64,000 nt of DNA from Paenibacillus peoriae (lineage in GTDB: Bacteria; Bacillota; Bacilli; Paenibacillales; Paenibacillaceae): positions 5,179,001 through 5,243,000 of the forward strand of contig NZ_CP092831.1 in NCBI RefSeq assembly GCF_022531965.1, in the 5' to 3' direction. This document shows, one piece after another, positions 48,201 to 55,317 of this stretch (positions within the stretch are counted from its first letter, which is position 1; each line of letters begins with the position of its first letter). The notes beneath the pieces were generated by a model, which did not search any database, was not told the origin of the DNA, and saw only the letters and a program-made list of their open reading frames with translations. A program made the position numbers and the translations under genes.

Positions 48201-50320
48201 CGAATTCCAAGACTGTCATATCCTTTGATGTCCGTATCACAGCGACAGAACAGCCAGGACCACGTACGAATCAGGCACGCTTGTTACTCTCAAATGGTGA
48301 AGAAGCGAGTGCCATTTTCTCCAATGCTGTCACCATTGCCTTACTTCAGCCTGTAGTGAAACTGACGAAAATAGCCAGCACGGAGAGCGTACAGCCAGGT
48401 CAAAGCATCACCTATTCCATCATTGCAGAAAATACTGGGAATATCGGTGCATTTGGCTTGTTAACGGACTCACTGCCATCGGAGCTTTCTTTTGTTCCTG
48501 GCTCTGTTTCGGTTAATGGAATCCCTCAATATGGCGTCAGTCCAGGGCAAGGCATTGCCCTAGGCACTATCGCACCAGGAGAAAAGACGACTACCGTCTT
48601 CTCCGCGCTTGTCGTTCGTGCCTCCGAGTCTGGCACACTGGTGAATCAAGCTTCGCTGGCTTACTCCTACCAGCTGCCGGACGGACGAAGCACGAATCTG
48701 GTAACTGCTTCACCTTCTGTCTCGGTTAAAGTAGCCCCTACTGCTAAAGGAGCCTTGTCAGCCGTGCTACGCACAACAGTGTCTACTGTCGCATTAGGCG
48801 ATGCTGTGCCTTATCAGTTGACTCTTGTTAATGATGGAGGCTCGGTCATTACCGATGTAGTGTTAGCCGATTACGTACCGAATGGAACCATCATAAACCC
48901 GGATAGCTTGAGAATTAGCGGTTCTCCACCTGCTTCTAGCAAGCCGGGTGAACCATTATTTATCGGCAGCTTGCAGGCAGGACAGACAATTGATGTATCC
49001 TACAGCGTGAACGTTCAGTCTCTGCCTCTCGGAGGACGTCTAAACAATAGCGTGCGGCTTCAATATGCTGGCAGTGACGGTGCTAGCGAGGTTACCAGCA
49101 ATACCGTGACTATAGCTGTTTTCGATCCACAGCTTGCCGCAAGTATCTCCACGGAAAATACGGAGGCCATCGCAGGAGAAGGTCTTACCTATACGGTACT
49201 GCTCAACAACTTCGGCAACGTAACATCCGAAGTTACACTGCAAAATTTCATTCCTGCCGGGACTCTGTTGATTCCTGACAGCATACAGTTGAACGGTCAA
49301 TCACTGTCGGGAGCCGATCCAACTATCGGTGTTAGCCTAGGGTATGTGGAACCAGGTCAGTCATTGACATTGACTTATCAAGTGACCGTATCAGAGACGC
49401 ATCCATCCGGCTACATCGTAAATCAAGCTGCCTTTGCCTACTCGTTTACGCTACCTGGAGGAAGAGTCGTATCAGGGACATTGACTACCAAAGCCGTTAC
49501 GATCCCAATTGTATCCCCACTGCTCGAATTAGTTAAAAAGGTGAACACCACAGATGCCTCTGTAGGCGACACACTCACCTTCACCATTCAGATTACTAAC
49601 AAAGGGGGGATCACTGCACAATATCCGTTGTTCACGGACCCGTTGCCGCATGGACTCATTTATGTACCCAACAGCCTAACTATCCAAGAAAAAGCACAGC
49701 CAGGTGCTAATCCCGTCGCAGGTATCACGCTCCCGGATATTGCACCAGGGGAGAAGCTCACCCTTACGCTTCAGGCGCAAATTCGTGAAGCACCTGCCGA
49801 TGGAACATTCAGCAACCAGGCCATCATCGAATATACCTCACGTCGTAGTGGAGGAGAGACCATCCAGGAAACCTCCCAGACCAACACCGTTGGCGTGACC
49901 GTTATGGCAGCCATTCCTAAACTCACGCTTAGCTCCAGCGCTCTGCGTGTCGGCCAAGAAGATACCCTGTCCTTCACCGTCCATGTGGAAAACATCGGCA
50001 ATACTCCACTGGAAGAGCTCTTGCTCACTGCACCATTTGCAGCCGAAGATTTCATTTTGCTGCGAACGGTCACCGTGAATTCTTTGCCGCTTCCGCATCC
50101 TAACCTGCTCCAAGGTATTCCGTTAGGTCGGCTTGACCCAGACCACAAAGCCGTCATCATCTTTTCTTTCGACATCGAATCTGCGCTCCGCGCGTATCTG
50201 ATCGCCCAGGTCATCCTGCGCTATCAATTCCGCTATCCAGACGGAAGTGTAGAGAATCAATCTGCCTCCTCCAATACCATTTTTGTGGAGATGGCTGACT
50301 TTGATGGTTCTCTAGAGTAA
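39245..50320 (+). CDS. Giant DUF11-repeat protein, 3691 aa
   Basis: An 11-kb uninterrupted gene. Residues 1-340 are a unique Ser/Thr/Asn/Gly-rich beta domain (MAFIQRYVTNQTGAVTFIGN at the start). From about 342 on come 26 DUF11/TIGR01451-type repeats, each opening with a VTKxA-like strand, VGDTxxYT, then IPxGxxFxPGSVxVNG and ending SNxVxIPV. They alternate: odd repeats carry FTSGAFxG, even ones PPDGR. There is no signal peptide, SLH, LPxTG motif or C-terminal membrane segment, so export is unexplained; a spore-surface or non-classical route is possible. Start 39245 follows AGGAAG. Rho-independent terminator at 50337. The likely role is structural or adhesive, by family; the ligand is unknown. 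It interrupts the conserved order fliT-hpf. Confidence 0.88.
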   Translation: MAFIQRYVTNQTGAVTFIGNTLGLARSNSVGAPGTATSIGAFITTNTASRFGTYPFGTTSAFTSNSSTAFLVLPAGSTVLYAELIWGGSYVNGSTNVLSSASNPVTFQTPALSTTVSPESATSVNVTSLSTYVRTANVTNLVIQGGAGAYTVGNVTGTITVPDSTNTNHAGWTLAVVYNNPSLPFRNLSLRVGGEGVSSATGSVNVVVSGFATPVQGTLRGRALISAQEGDVDITGDRALFGPTTSSLTALSGPNNFSTNFFASQINGDDGTLVTTGTFGTTNAVNGTPGTQVTGGRQGWDITNVDISSTLLNSQTTGVLQLTTNGDIYTVNANAIQIDINAPLVTLTKTASSTGLVIGDTVTYTVNISNTGLVSASNTVLTDTIPAGATFVPGSVVVAGTAQPTANPATGITVGSVAPASTVTITFRATVTSLPANTQLGNQASASFSFQTVPGGPVISGNVPSNTASTPIYQPVIGIVKSANTTAATVGDTITYTFQISNTGSIAANLSFSESIPAGSSFIPGSVTIGGSSVPAANPATGFSVGTINTGATIPVTFQTLVNVVPASGNLTDQAAYTYTFTPPDGRVLNGSGTSNTLTIPVSSPNVTVTKASSLAAAAVGETVQFTLTATNNGIANVTNVVVTDPLPNGVAFVPGSVTVNGTASATATPVNGIPIGTLAPGASVTVVFRAAINSLPSPAQINNRATVSFTSGAFTGSSLSNLVTIPVVIAAPTITKNASSNRASVGGIITYSFLIANTGTAVLNTTLTETVPTGSTFIPGSVIVGGSSVPGANPNTGISVGTVSPGAQITVSFRTTVDSLPPGGGLNDQGLLQYSYQLQDGRTLSGSLLSNIVSVSISLPNVAVTKSAGFTSVSVGETLTYSVNAVNNGIDPITNTVITDPLPGSVSFVPGSVTVGGSPVSTVDPRSGIPVGTIGAGASVQVSYAVLVNAVPSVQPLQNTASVSFTSGAFTGTSQTNTVSVPVYQPRISVVKSANTTVATIGDTILYTLLVANNGNYNASVTLTDVIPAGSTFMENSVVINGVSQPGASPAAGIFIGTVSPQSPITLTFQTVVASLPTPSQLTDQATAAISFTLPDGRVRTDSTSSNVLSIPVSAPNVSISKTANRFTAIPGDSVLYTLTVLNNGIQTVNNVVVSDPIPAGSQFTAGSVTLNGSTIASGDPSLGIVIGSIAAGGGATITFRVTVSSPLPSPPQLINQSRVSYTSGAFSGVSVSNPVTVAVNAPVLTVSKTADLLRATVGDIVTYSVAVTNNGNIAAAATLTDNIPAGSALVPNSVVVNGTPAPGASPATGLSIGSIAPGAVTQTTFQVVITSVPLPPQLTDQANISFSFQPPDGRIVNGNVSSNIVTIPVSSPNVQVSKSASVADTVPGDTITYTITATNSGIETVTDVRVNDTIPSGSTFVPGSVIVNGTTLPSASPLTGIPVGSIAAGASATVTFSVSVNSLPEPPQLSDQATVSFTSGTLNFISLSNTVVVPVYQPIINLVKTANTSQATVGDTVVYTLTAQNTGNLAATATFTDAIPSGSSFIPNSVTVNGLPVAGATPQSGVLVGNIAAGASVALTFQVVINAVPTGLGLLNQGSATFTFQPPDGRTLNGSVQSNPVFIPVSNPNVTVTKTVNQTSVAFGDTITYTINAANSGITPVTGTVFIDPIADGTTFIPNSVQVNGITIPGANIATGVSVGTIPAGSSATVTFQATVTSLPASGLSTDQATVSFNSGAFVGQSVSNQVSLPVLQPILNVTNTLSADRATVGNTLGFFITVTNTGNAPAETVVLDLLSSSLSLNQNSVLVNGAPIPGADPITGINIGSIAPGATVTVSFSAVVISVPPGSILTNQATVNYTFQLPDGRTLTGSGAALPVSIPISSPNVTVTKAAEVAVAVVGDSVPYVITAFNNGLDPVTSVIVTDTIPFGTAFVPGSVTINGTPVVTANPQNGIPVGTLGAGGGATIRFLLNVQSLPSPASITNEATVSFTSGAFNGFSVSNPVTIPVYQPIVTVTKSAGTGRATVGDTVTYTFSVTNSGNIGADTVLSDPIPAGAAFIPNSVVINGTAAPGSDPSVGIPLGIIGAATTVTLTFQTVITSLPASGTLVNQATAAYSYQPPDGRVLTGSAVSPSVTVSVSSPDVDVIKTASATDAVVGDTITYTVVATNNGISQVVNAVVSDQLPPGTSFVPGSVTVNGTSVPAASPSSGIPVGTIAVGGSAAVTFQVSVVSLPQPPQITNQATVSFTSGALTTSSQSDPVTLPVYQPIIGLTKTVNTVNTQIGSTLVYTLTLTNTGNIAVIPVLSDNIPAGSELLPNSVVVNGILVPGASPVTGITLGSLAPSGSITVSFQTIVSSLPTPPILTDQGQANFTYSPPDGRVLSGSITSNTVNVAVSAPNIQVTKTSSLAAAVVGDTIRYTLSITNSGVDSVTDTVVTDTIPAGTSFVPGSVLIDGVAFPNTSPVAGIAIGNVAPGNTFVVSFQTTVQSLPQPPLLTDIAAVTFTSGTFTGTAFSDPLIVPVFQPLIAITKASSTLNASVGDTLTYTITAVNSGNIAAALTISDDIPAGSTFLANSVSIAGSPQPGLSIETGVPVGSVLPGGTVSVTFQTVINTLPNPQVLVDQASGSFTFQPPDGRTVSGSAVSNTVSISVSSPDVSIVKGTAATDAIVGDIITYTLAVSNNGISTANNIVVSDIIAAGSSFANGSVTVNGTSFPDGNPGFGIAIGTLTPGAVTTVTFQARVDFLPTSAQLTNQASVSFTSGAFTGSSTSNVVTIPVFQPILTAVKTSNTNNATVGDIITYTIVVSNTGNIAASTTVSDNIPDGSVFLPNTVSINGIAAPGASPVSGIPTPAIPPGQSATVTFQVLVSSIPATVLLVDQAEVDYRFNAPNGREAGGFRLSNIVEVAVSPLDITLSKSVSSPFATTGETLTYELVIFNEDTNTVQDARLLDTLPEDIEFITGSVQINGSTVAESDPGTGIPLPPLEANSKTVISFDVRITATEQPGPRTNQARLLLSNGEEASAIFSNAVTIALLQPVVKLTKIASTESVQPGQSITYSIIAENTGNIGAFGLLTDSLPSELSFVPGSVSVNGIPQYGVSPGQGIALGTIAPGEKTTTVFSALVVRASESGTLVNQASLAYSYQLPDGRSTNLVTASPSVSVKVAPTAKGALSAVLRTTVSTVALGDAVPYQLTLVNDGGSVITDVVLADYVPNGTIINPDSLRISGSPPASSKPGEPLFIGSLQAGQTIDVSYSVNVQSLPLGGRLNNSVRLQYAGSDGASEVTSNTVTIAVFDPQLAASISTENTEAIAGEGLTYTVLLNNFGNVTSEVTLQNFIPAGTLLIPDSIQLNGQSLSGADPTIGVSLGYVEPGQSLTLTYQVTVSETHPSGYIVNQAAFAYSFTLPGGRVVSGTLTTKAVTIPIVSPLLELVKKVNTTDASVGDTLTFTIQITNKGGITAQYPLFTDPLPHGLIYVPNSLTIQEKAQPGANPVAGITLPDIAPGEKLTLTLQAQIREAPADGTFSNQAIIEYTSRRSGGETIQETSQTNTVGVTVMAAIPKLTLSSSALRVGQEDTLSFTVHVENIGNTPLEELLLTAPFAAEDFILLRTVTVNSLPLPHPNLLQGIPLGRLDPDHKAVIIFSFDIESALRAYLIAQVILRYQFRYPDGSVENQSASSNTIFVEMADFDGSLE
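41057..47968 (+). repeat. Higher-order A/B repeat array, 768-bp period
   Basis: Within the DUF11 gene equivalent codons of the odd repeats (Pro of the PNV/PDV opening) lie at 41057, 41825, 42593, 43364, 44132, 44900, 45668, 46436, 47204 and 47969. The spacing is 768 bp in seven intervals, 771 in one and 765 in the last, i.e. about 256 residues per A+B pair. The repeats are diverged at nucleotide level. Confidence 0.9.
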
Positions 50321-50336
50321 ATGTTCTGTTGCGTTG

Positions 50337-50367
50337 AGCTCCTTACCACCGGGTAAGGGGCTTTTTT
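50337..50367 (+). terminator. Terminator of the giant DUF11 gene
   Basis: An 11-bp stem with one G-U pair (50337-50347 with 50352-50362), 4-base loop, then TTTTTT. Sixteen bases after the stop codon. Confidence 0.92.
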
Positions 50368-50390
50368 ATGTAATTAGAAAACATAAAAAA

Positions 50391-50412
50391 GCCCTGGAAT
50401 AAATTCCAGGGC
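50391..50412 (-). terminator. Terminator of the cold-shock gene
   Basis: A perfect 10-bp inverted repeat with a 2-base loop, followed by TTTTTTATG on the minus strand. It abuts the convergent terminator of the DUF11 gene. Confidence 0.9.
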
Positions 50413-50478
50413 AGTGCTAGCGCGTTATCCATTGCTAACCATCTTACCAATTATGTAGGTCGGCTATGCCGGGGATGA

Positions 50479-50676
50479 TTATAATTTGGTTACGTTAGCG
50501 GCTTGTGGTCCACGTGCGCCTTCGACAATGTCGAACTCCACGTCTTGTCCTTCTTCAAGTGTTTTGAAGCCTTCTGTTTGAATTGCGGAAAAATGTACAA
50601 ATACGTCGCCGCCGTCAGACGTTTCAATGAAACCATAACCTTTTTCTGCGTTAAACCATTTTACTTTACCTTGCAT
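50479..50676 (-). CDS. cspB: Cold-shock protein, CspA/CspB family
   Basis: A 65-residue single cold-shock domain with RNP1 KGYGFIE and RNP2 VFVHF, binding single-stranded RNA and DNA as an RNA chaperone. Length and the [16 protein letters not shown] start are standard. AGGGAA precedes ATG 50676. It has its own SigA promoter and a leader of about 50 bases, shorter than the long cold-responsive leaders of some csp genes. Symbol by family only. Confidence 0.93.
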   Translation of the reverse strand: MQGKVKWFNAEKGYGFIETSDGGDVFVHFSAIQTEGFKTLEEGQDVEFDIVEGARGPQAANVTKL

Positions 50677-50976
50677 GCACTAACATTCCCTTCGTCATCA
50701 AATGAAGTGAAGCTCTCGCCCACATTTCCGACTATACCATCCAAAGTTATCCATTGTCAATTGGAATTGATAATGTTTTCATGTATAGTTATTCCATATA
50801 TAATACAATGGGTAAATAGTCAACAACTTTGTTCCTTGAACTATGAGAACTTGAACTTAAAGTAGACTTACTGATCATGTTTTAAACTATATTTTAGTGC
50901 CTGAAACAATAAATTGATAGATTTTTTTGTATAGGTCTTTCTTTTCGTTTAAACTCAATTAGTGGCTTTCCAAATG
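50677..50976. other. Intergenic region csp / fliT
   Basis: About 300 bases. Apart from the csp promoter near 50731-50760 and the fliT terminator starting at 50977 it is AT-rich sequence with no gene or RNA element that I can support. Confidence 0.5.
50731..50760 (-). promoter_or_regulatory. SigA promoter of the cold-shock gene
   Basis: TTGACA (50755-50760), 18-base spacer, TATAGT (50731-50736) on the minus strand. Confidence 0.75.
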
Positions 50977-51027
50977 TTAAAAAGCTCTCGTCCACACAAA
51001 ATAACGTGTTGGGCGAGAGCTTTTTAA
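50977..51027 (-). terminator. Terminator of the fliD-fliS-fliT unit
   Basis: A perfect 14-bp stem (50977-50990 with 51014-51027), A/T at the base and GC-rich above, with a T run in the 3' arm. It begins 2 bases after the fliT stop. Confidence 0.88.
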
Positions 51028-51029
51028 AT

Positions 51030-51368
51030 TTATTTCCTACGATCCATCAGAAAGCTATCAGGCGTATAGTAAGATTCATAAGCATTGCGTTGCGATTTAG
51101 CTATATTTCTTTGGATAAGCCAATTTTGGGCTTCCTGTTTTAGCGATTGCATATGCTGATCAATTATTGCATCGTGGCTTAGAATAAACTCTAATTTTTG
51201 TTTTTGCTCCGCTGTCATAGGCGTATTTTTCAAGACACCTAGCAGTTTATCCACCTTCATTTGACGAACTTCGACAAAAATATCAACTTCCTCGTAATTT
51301 GTCTCATTCAGTCGAAGTATGAATTGTTGGGTTAGTTGCTCTAATTGAGATAAAGCGTCATTTATCAT
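51030..51368 (-). CDS. fliT: FliT-like flagellar protein
   Basis: A 112-residue helical protein, three bases after fliS. No strong motif; placement after fliD-fliS, size and a helical pattern (LSQLEQLTQQFILRLNE and later TAEQKQKLEFILSHDAII) match FliT, the chaperone of the FliD cap protein. The short overlap-like spacing suggests coupled translation from fliS. A Bacillus-type fliT is poorly conserved, so the name rests mostly on position. Confidence 0.75.
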   Translation of the reverse strand: MINDALSQLEQLTQQFILRLNETNYEEVDIFVEVRQMKVDKLLGVLKNTPMTAEQKQKLEFILSHDAIIDQHMQSLKQEAQNWLIQRNIAKSQRNAYESYYTPDSFLMDRRK

Positions 51369-51371
51369 AGC

Positions 51372-51764
51372 TTACTGTTCCGTTGACAATGACATACCTG
51401 CCGTTAGCTTGTTCACTGCAATCCAAGTTTCACGTAATTCTTGCAGATAACCCAGGACTTCTTCACCTGACTCAACCCTTTTCTTGATATTCGTTTGAAT
51501 CAATAAATAGTTCATATACTCATATAAAGCATATAAATTTTTAGAAATGTCATACGAGTAGTTTAACGTGGACATTAGCTCACTAATAATGGTTTGTGCT
51601 TTGCCCAGGTTTATGTTTGCTTTAGCAATATCATTGGATGATATTCCTTCAAGACCGGCCTTTACAAAGCGAATGGCACCATCATATAACATAATAATGA
51701 GCTGCCCCGGAGTAGATGTCTGCACCGAAGACTGTTTATATTTTTCATAAGGAGATGAGATCAA
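51372..51764 (-). CDS. fliS: Flagellin export chaperone FliS
   Basis: A 130-residue FliS with the typical start ISSPYEKYKQSSVQTSTPGQLIIMLYDGAIRF and four-helix pattern; it binds the flagellin C-terminus in the cytoplasm before export. The start is taken as TTG 51764: AAAAGGG lies seven bases upstream, whereas a GTG at 51773 touches that site. The first internal ATG is too far in. Twenty bases after fliD. Confidence 0.92.
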   Translation of the reverse strand: MISSPYEKYKQSSVQTSTPGQLIIMLYDGAIRFVKAGLEGISSNDIAKANINLGKAQTIISELMSTLNYSYDISKNLYALYEYMNYLLIQTNIKKRVESGEEVLGYLQELRETWIAVNKLTAGMSLSTEQ

Positions 51765-51784
51765 ACGAATCACCCTTTTCTAGA

Positions 51785-53284
51785 CTATTGTAAAAAGCTT
51801 GTCAAACTGGACGACTGCGACTGGTACTTGCTCATGGCCGATTCCATAGCCGAAAACTGCTTGTAATAGCGTGTTTCTGCATCAGCAAGTTTTTTGGTCA
51901 TCTCTTTAATATCGCTGTTATAGTTTTTAAGCTGCTTACCCATTATACTGTCAGCCTTTAAGGTCATACTAGCATTTGTATCAAATTTTGATGTACCTGC
52001 TTTTTTTACAAACATGTCTAACGTAGTATCAAGCTTACTTCTCAACTCGCTAAAGATGGGCTTGCTGTTTATATCAGCAGACGACCCTTTGAATATATTC
52101 ATAACCTTATCAGGATCTGTTGTCAAAGCTGCCTTCAACTTCTCTTCATTAATTTGTAATTTACCATTCTCGTAATATTGGCCTGTTGTAATACCAACCG
52201 AACTTAAATCGCCTAATTTACTAGAAATAATCATTCGCATAGAAGAGACAGCAGAACTTAAAATCGTATCATTTTTGAGGAGACCACTTTTCGCCTTTTC
52301 TTCCCACTGCTTAATTTCATCTTCCTTCATGTCTTTCCTTTGATCGGCTGTCAGTGGAGGAAAATCGCGATACTTTTGTTCACTTAGTTTCGTATTAAAT
52401 GTACTTAGTAGGTCATTATAAGTATCCACAAAAGATTTAATGGTCTCCATAGCTTTTGTTGGATCTGATTGTGTTGTGATTTTAGCTGGTCCAGTAGTTC
52501 CAGTAGTCTCTAACAGAGTCAGTGACACTCCATTAACGACAAGGGAGTTGTTATCAGGATTATAAGTTTTAGAACTCGAATCTGCAGTATTCGTTACTAT
52601 AACTTCCCCTTTTTCAGCCGCCTTTACATCTGTAGAACTAATTTGGAATAAATCCATAAGCGTACTGCTTTTAACCTGCTTATCGGCACCAGTTAATTTA
52701 ATATTATTTTTATCCCCATAATCTTTAGCTGTAATGGAGAACTTACCACTGATTTCATCAAAAGTCGCTGTTACATTCGCCCCTTCTGAATTGATGCGGC
52801 CCATCACCGCAGATATCGTATCGGTTTTAAGAAAAGTGATTGTTTTATCATTGATATTTAACTCATAAGTATCTGACGCACTGCCCCCTGCAATTTGCTC
52901 CAATGTGGTATTTTTAGTGGCATCTGCCGTACTGCTGCCCGCCGTACGTAGGCCTGTAGAGGTCTGCATATTGGACTTTGTTGCTAACTTGTTAACGACT
53001 ACAGACATAGGTGTAGAGCTAGCATCAGCATTAGCTTCCGCTTTAATAGCCGTTGTATTACCAGTTAACGTTGCTTTCTGAGTGTTCAACGCCTCTGACT
53101 TACCCATGTCGGATAATTTGGATCTAAATTGTACAATTTTAGTATTTAACTCACGGTAACTATCACGCGTCCACTCTAATGTCTGCTTCTGCTGGTTCAG
53201 CTTATTTAATGGAGACTTCTTCGCGGTCATTAACGAGGTGACCATACTATCTATATCCATTCCCGAGAAACCGTTTATACGCAT
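51785..53284 (-). CDS. fliD: Flagellar filament cap protein FliD
   Basis: A 499-residue FliD (HAP2). The N-terminus INGFSGMDIDSMVTSLMTAKKSPLNKL and the C-terminal coiled coil (KKLADAETRYYKQFSAMESAM) are the D0/D1 parts that sit at the filament tip; the centre (about 100-400) is variable beta structure. AAGGAGGAAAT precedes ATG 53284. It follows flaG by 12 bases. Confidence 0.95.
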   Translation of the reverse strand: MRINGFSGMDIDSMVTSLMTAKKSPLNKLNQQKQTLEWTRDSYRELNTKIVQFRSKLSDMGKSEALNTQKATLTGNTTAIKAEANADASSTPMSVVVNKLATKSNMQTSTGLRTAGSSTADATKNTTLEQIAGGSASDTYELNINDKTITFLKTDTISAVMGRINSEGANVTATFDEISGKFSITAKDYGDKNNIKLTGADKQVKSSTLMDLFQISSTDVKAAEKGEVIVTNTADSSSKTYNPDNNSLVVNGVSLTLLETTGTTGPAKITTQSDPTKAMETIKSFVDTYNDLLSTFNTKLSEQKYRDFPPLTADQRKDMKEDEIKQWEEKAKSGLLKNDTILSSAVSSMRMIISSKLGDLSSVGITTGQYYENGKLQINEEKLKAALTTDPDKVMNIFKGSSADINSKPIFSELRSKLDTTLDMFVKKAGTSKFDTNASMTLKADSIMGKQLKNYNSDIKEMTKKLADAETRYYKQFSAMESAMSKYQSQSSSLTSFLQ

Positions 53285-53296
53285 TTTATTTCCTCC

Positions 53297-53695
53297 TTAT
53301 ACTTTTTCATCTATGAGAATCCCTGCAATTTCCATCATCTTAGCTACTAAATCAAGGGTCTTTTCAGGAGGGATTTCTCGAATCAATTCGCCTGTGTCTT
53401 TATTGAGAACTTTGACCAAGATCTGATGTGTTTTCTCATGTACACTCATTTCTAACGTGGTTGTAGGTCCCTGAAGAGCTTTAACTGCACGGTCTATAGC
53501 ACGAATAAGTTGCTCTTCTCCAAGAGGAATAGCAACCCCCTGCTGCTCCAATTTAGTTAAAGCTGACCCACTTTTTATAGCAGTTACTAATGATTCAATT
53601 GTTTTGTTACCAGTAGTGAAACCTTCACTACTTTGAGACACACCGTTCGCCTGTCCACTCATCTGATTCGTTGAAACCGAAAATTGTAGATTCAT
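53297..53695 (-). CDS. flaG: FlaG/YvyC family flagellar protein
   Basis: A 132-residue protein with a low-complexity N-terminus and a C-terminal FlaG domain (about 70-130), containing LEMSVHEKTHQILVKVLNKDTGELIREIPPEK. Members influence filament length. GGAGG precedes ATG 53695. In B. subtilis flaG (yvyC) follows hag directly; here five sugar-related genes separate them. Confidence 0.88.
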   Translation of the reverse strand: MNLQFSVSTNQMSGQANGVSQSSEGFTTGNKTIESLVTAIKSGSALTKLEQQGVAIPLGEEQLIRAIDRAVKALQGPTTTLEMSVHEKTHQILVKVLNKDTGELIREIPPEKTLDLVAKMMEIAGILIDEKV

Positions 53696-53777
53696 TCTTC
53701 CAACCTCCGATGGCCTATTTATTATTTTATCGGTTGTTTAGAGTATATTGTGAAGAATATAAAACTATAATAGTATA

Positions 53778-55196
53778 TTAAAGACTATCTAATACTCTAT
53801 TCAGCATATTAGTAACTTTAACAGCTCCCTTTTCATTAAGGTGGTCCATATCTAAAAAGTCAGATTCAACAAAGTCATCTGAATCAAATAAATCGACTAA
53901 CTTAAACTTGTGTGTATTAGCCAGACTATTCATAACTTCATAGAAAACAGCCTTAAATTCGGGATCAAAAAAGTTTTGGTAATATTCCGTCGCAGGGAAC
54001 ACCACAACGATAGGAGTTATCCTTTCTTCGCTTAAATAATTGATGAGATTTTCCAAAACATTAGTATTCTCTTTTACAGTCTCATTATGGACTAATAATT
54101 GATTATGTTGTTCTGCTCTTTGTTGACCTACTTCTATCTTTTGCAATAGCTCCATGTCCTCTAATCTAATATTTCCGAGTAAGCTGAACAATTCTCTGTT
54201 AATATTATTATTAAAGTATGAATCGTGTACAATTACTGCATCAACAATAGTTTGGTCTAATTTTATTTTATTGAATATAATATGATATAAAAAGCTTAGG
54301 TTGTTATCATCAAAATTCATATCAGTTGAGGTGGCACTATCAATTACTTCGAAATGGTGGGAATCCTTAAAAATAGGATAATAAACCCTGTTAATCCTTT
54401 TTTCAGCTTCTTTTTTACTTCTGGATAAATCAAAGTGAAAACTGTAGTAGGACATACCTATAATACAGTATTTAATATTTCGACTATACTTTAAGGCCTC
54501 TTTTACGATTTTATGACTATAATAAAGATCCTGAGAAGCAAGAGACAAATTCAGAACACTTTTACTAAAACTACTTTCACTAAGCCCAAACATTGAATAA
54601 GACGATCCTGCTGCTAAAATTTCTGAATCCGTATCTTTCTTCATATTCTTAGATAAATAGTAATAGTCATAATTACTATAATATTTCCGACTCACAAAAT
54701 TACTAATAAATTCCTGGACCAATTTTTTATAACTAATGACTTCGTCAAAACTAGCTAGCAAACCAGCTAGTTCTTCACCTACACCATCCACATTTTCAAT
54801 CAAAACATGATATTTGACCTCTCTCTTCTCAACCAATTCCTTTAAAAAAGTCAATGAACTTTTATCATTTGAGAAGTGCCCTTTAAATACTGTATTTTCT
54901 TCATGAAAACATTCGCTTATAATATTTTGATCATCCTGTCCTAAAAAATAAATATTGATTCGACGTTGATTTTCTAGAACTTGATAAAACTCACTGCACT
55001 TAAATATAACTCCTTGATATAGTGAAATCATTTCTTCTCGTGTATACTCACCATTACAATACTCAATAAATGTAGTGACCCTCTCTGTTAGTTGTTCGAA
55101 CTCTTGATACATTAAATATTTTTGGCTTCCAATAATGAATTCCACCAGGATGTTAATACAACTAAATATTTCTTCATCACTGCTCAGTCCAACCAT
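53778..55196 (-). CDS. SGNH-like (DltD/GDSL-type) protein of the flagellar glycosylation island
   Basis: At least 472 residues. Residues about 1-185 are helical with no known domain; about 190-470 look like an SGNH hydrolase/acyltransferase fold: block I AAGSSYSMFG with the candidate Ser, and a C-terminal DMDHLNEKG giving the Asp-x-x-His pair. It may esterify or de-esterify the flagellin sugar. The ATG 55196 has no ribosome site. A good AAGGAG lies about 33 codons upstream, and codons between read well but are out of frame with any ATG; see findings. AT-rich relative to the backbone. Confidence 0.65.
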   Translation of the reverse strand: MVGLSSDEEIFSCINILVEFIIGSQKYLMYQEFEQLTERVTTFIEYCNGEYTREEMISLYQGVIFKCSEFYQVLENQRRINIYFLGQDDQNIISECFHEENTVFKGHFSNDKSSLTFLKELVEKREVKYHVLIENVDGVGEELAGLLASFDEVISYKKLVQEFISNFVSRKYYSNYDYYYLSKNMKKDTDSEILAAGSSYSMFGLSESSFSKSVLNLSLASQDLYYSHKIVKEALKYSRNIKYCIIGMSYYSFHFDLSRSKKEAEKRINRVYYPIFKDSHHFEVIDSATSTDMNFDDNNLSFLYHIIFNKIKLDQTIVDAVIVHDSYFNNNINRELFSLLGNIRLEDMELLQKIEVGQQRAEQHNQLLVHNETVKENTNVLENLINYLSEERITPIVVVFPATEYYQNFFDPEFKAVFYEVMNSLANTHKFKLVDLFDSDDFVESDFLDMDHLNEKGAVKVTNMLNRVLDSL

Positions 55197-55317
55197 TTCA
55201 TTTCTAAGTACATTTAGCTTCTCAATATCGCTATAGTAATCGATTATACCTATTCCGTTTTTTGTAATAATAGTCTTTCATCTCCTTAAGACTTTCCCAT
55301 TCTTTAACTTGCAGGTT

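Noticed and set aside
39245..50320. Tandem DNA repeats as CRISPR or satellite array
   Set aside because: The period is a protein-domain period with strong sequence divergence and an intact reading frame; no short direct repeats with spacers.
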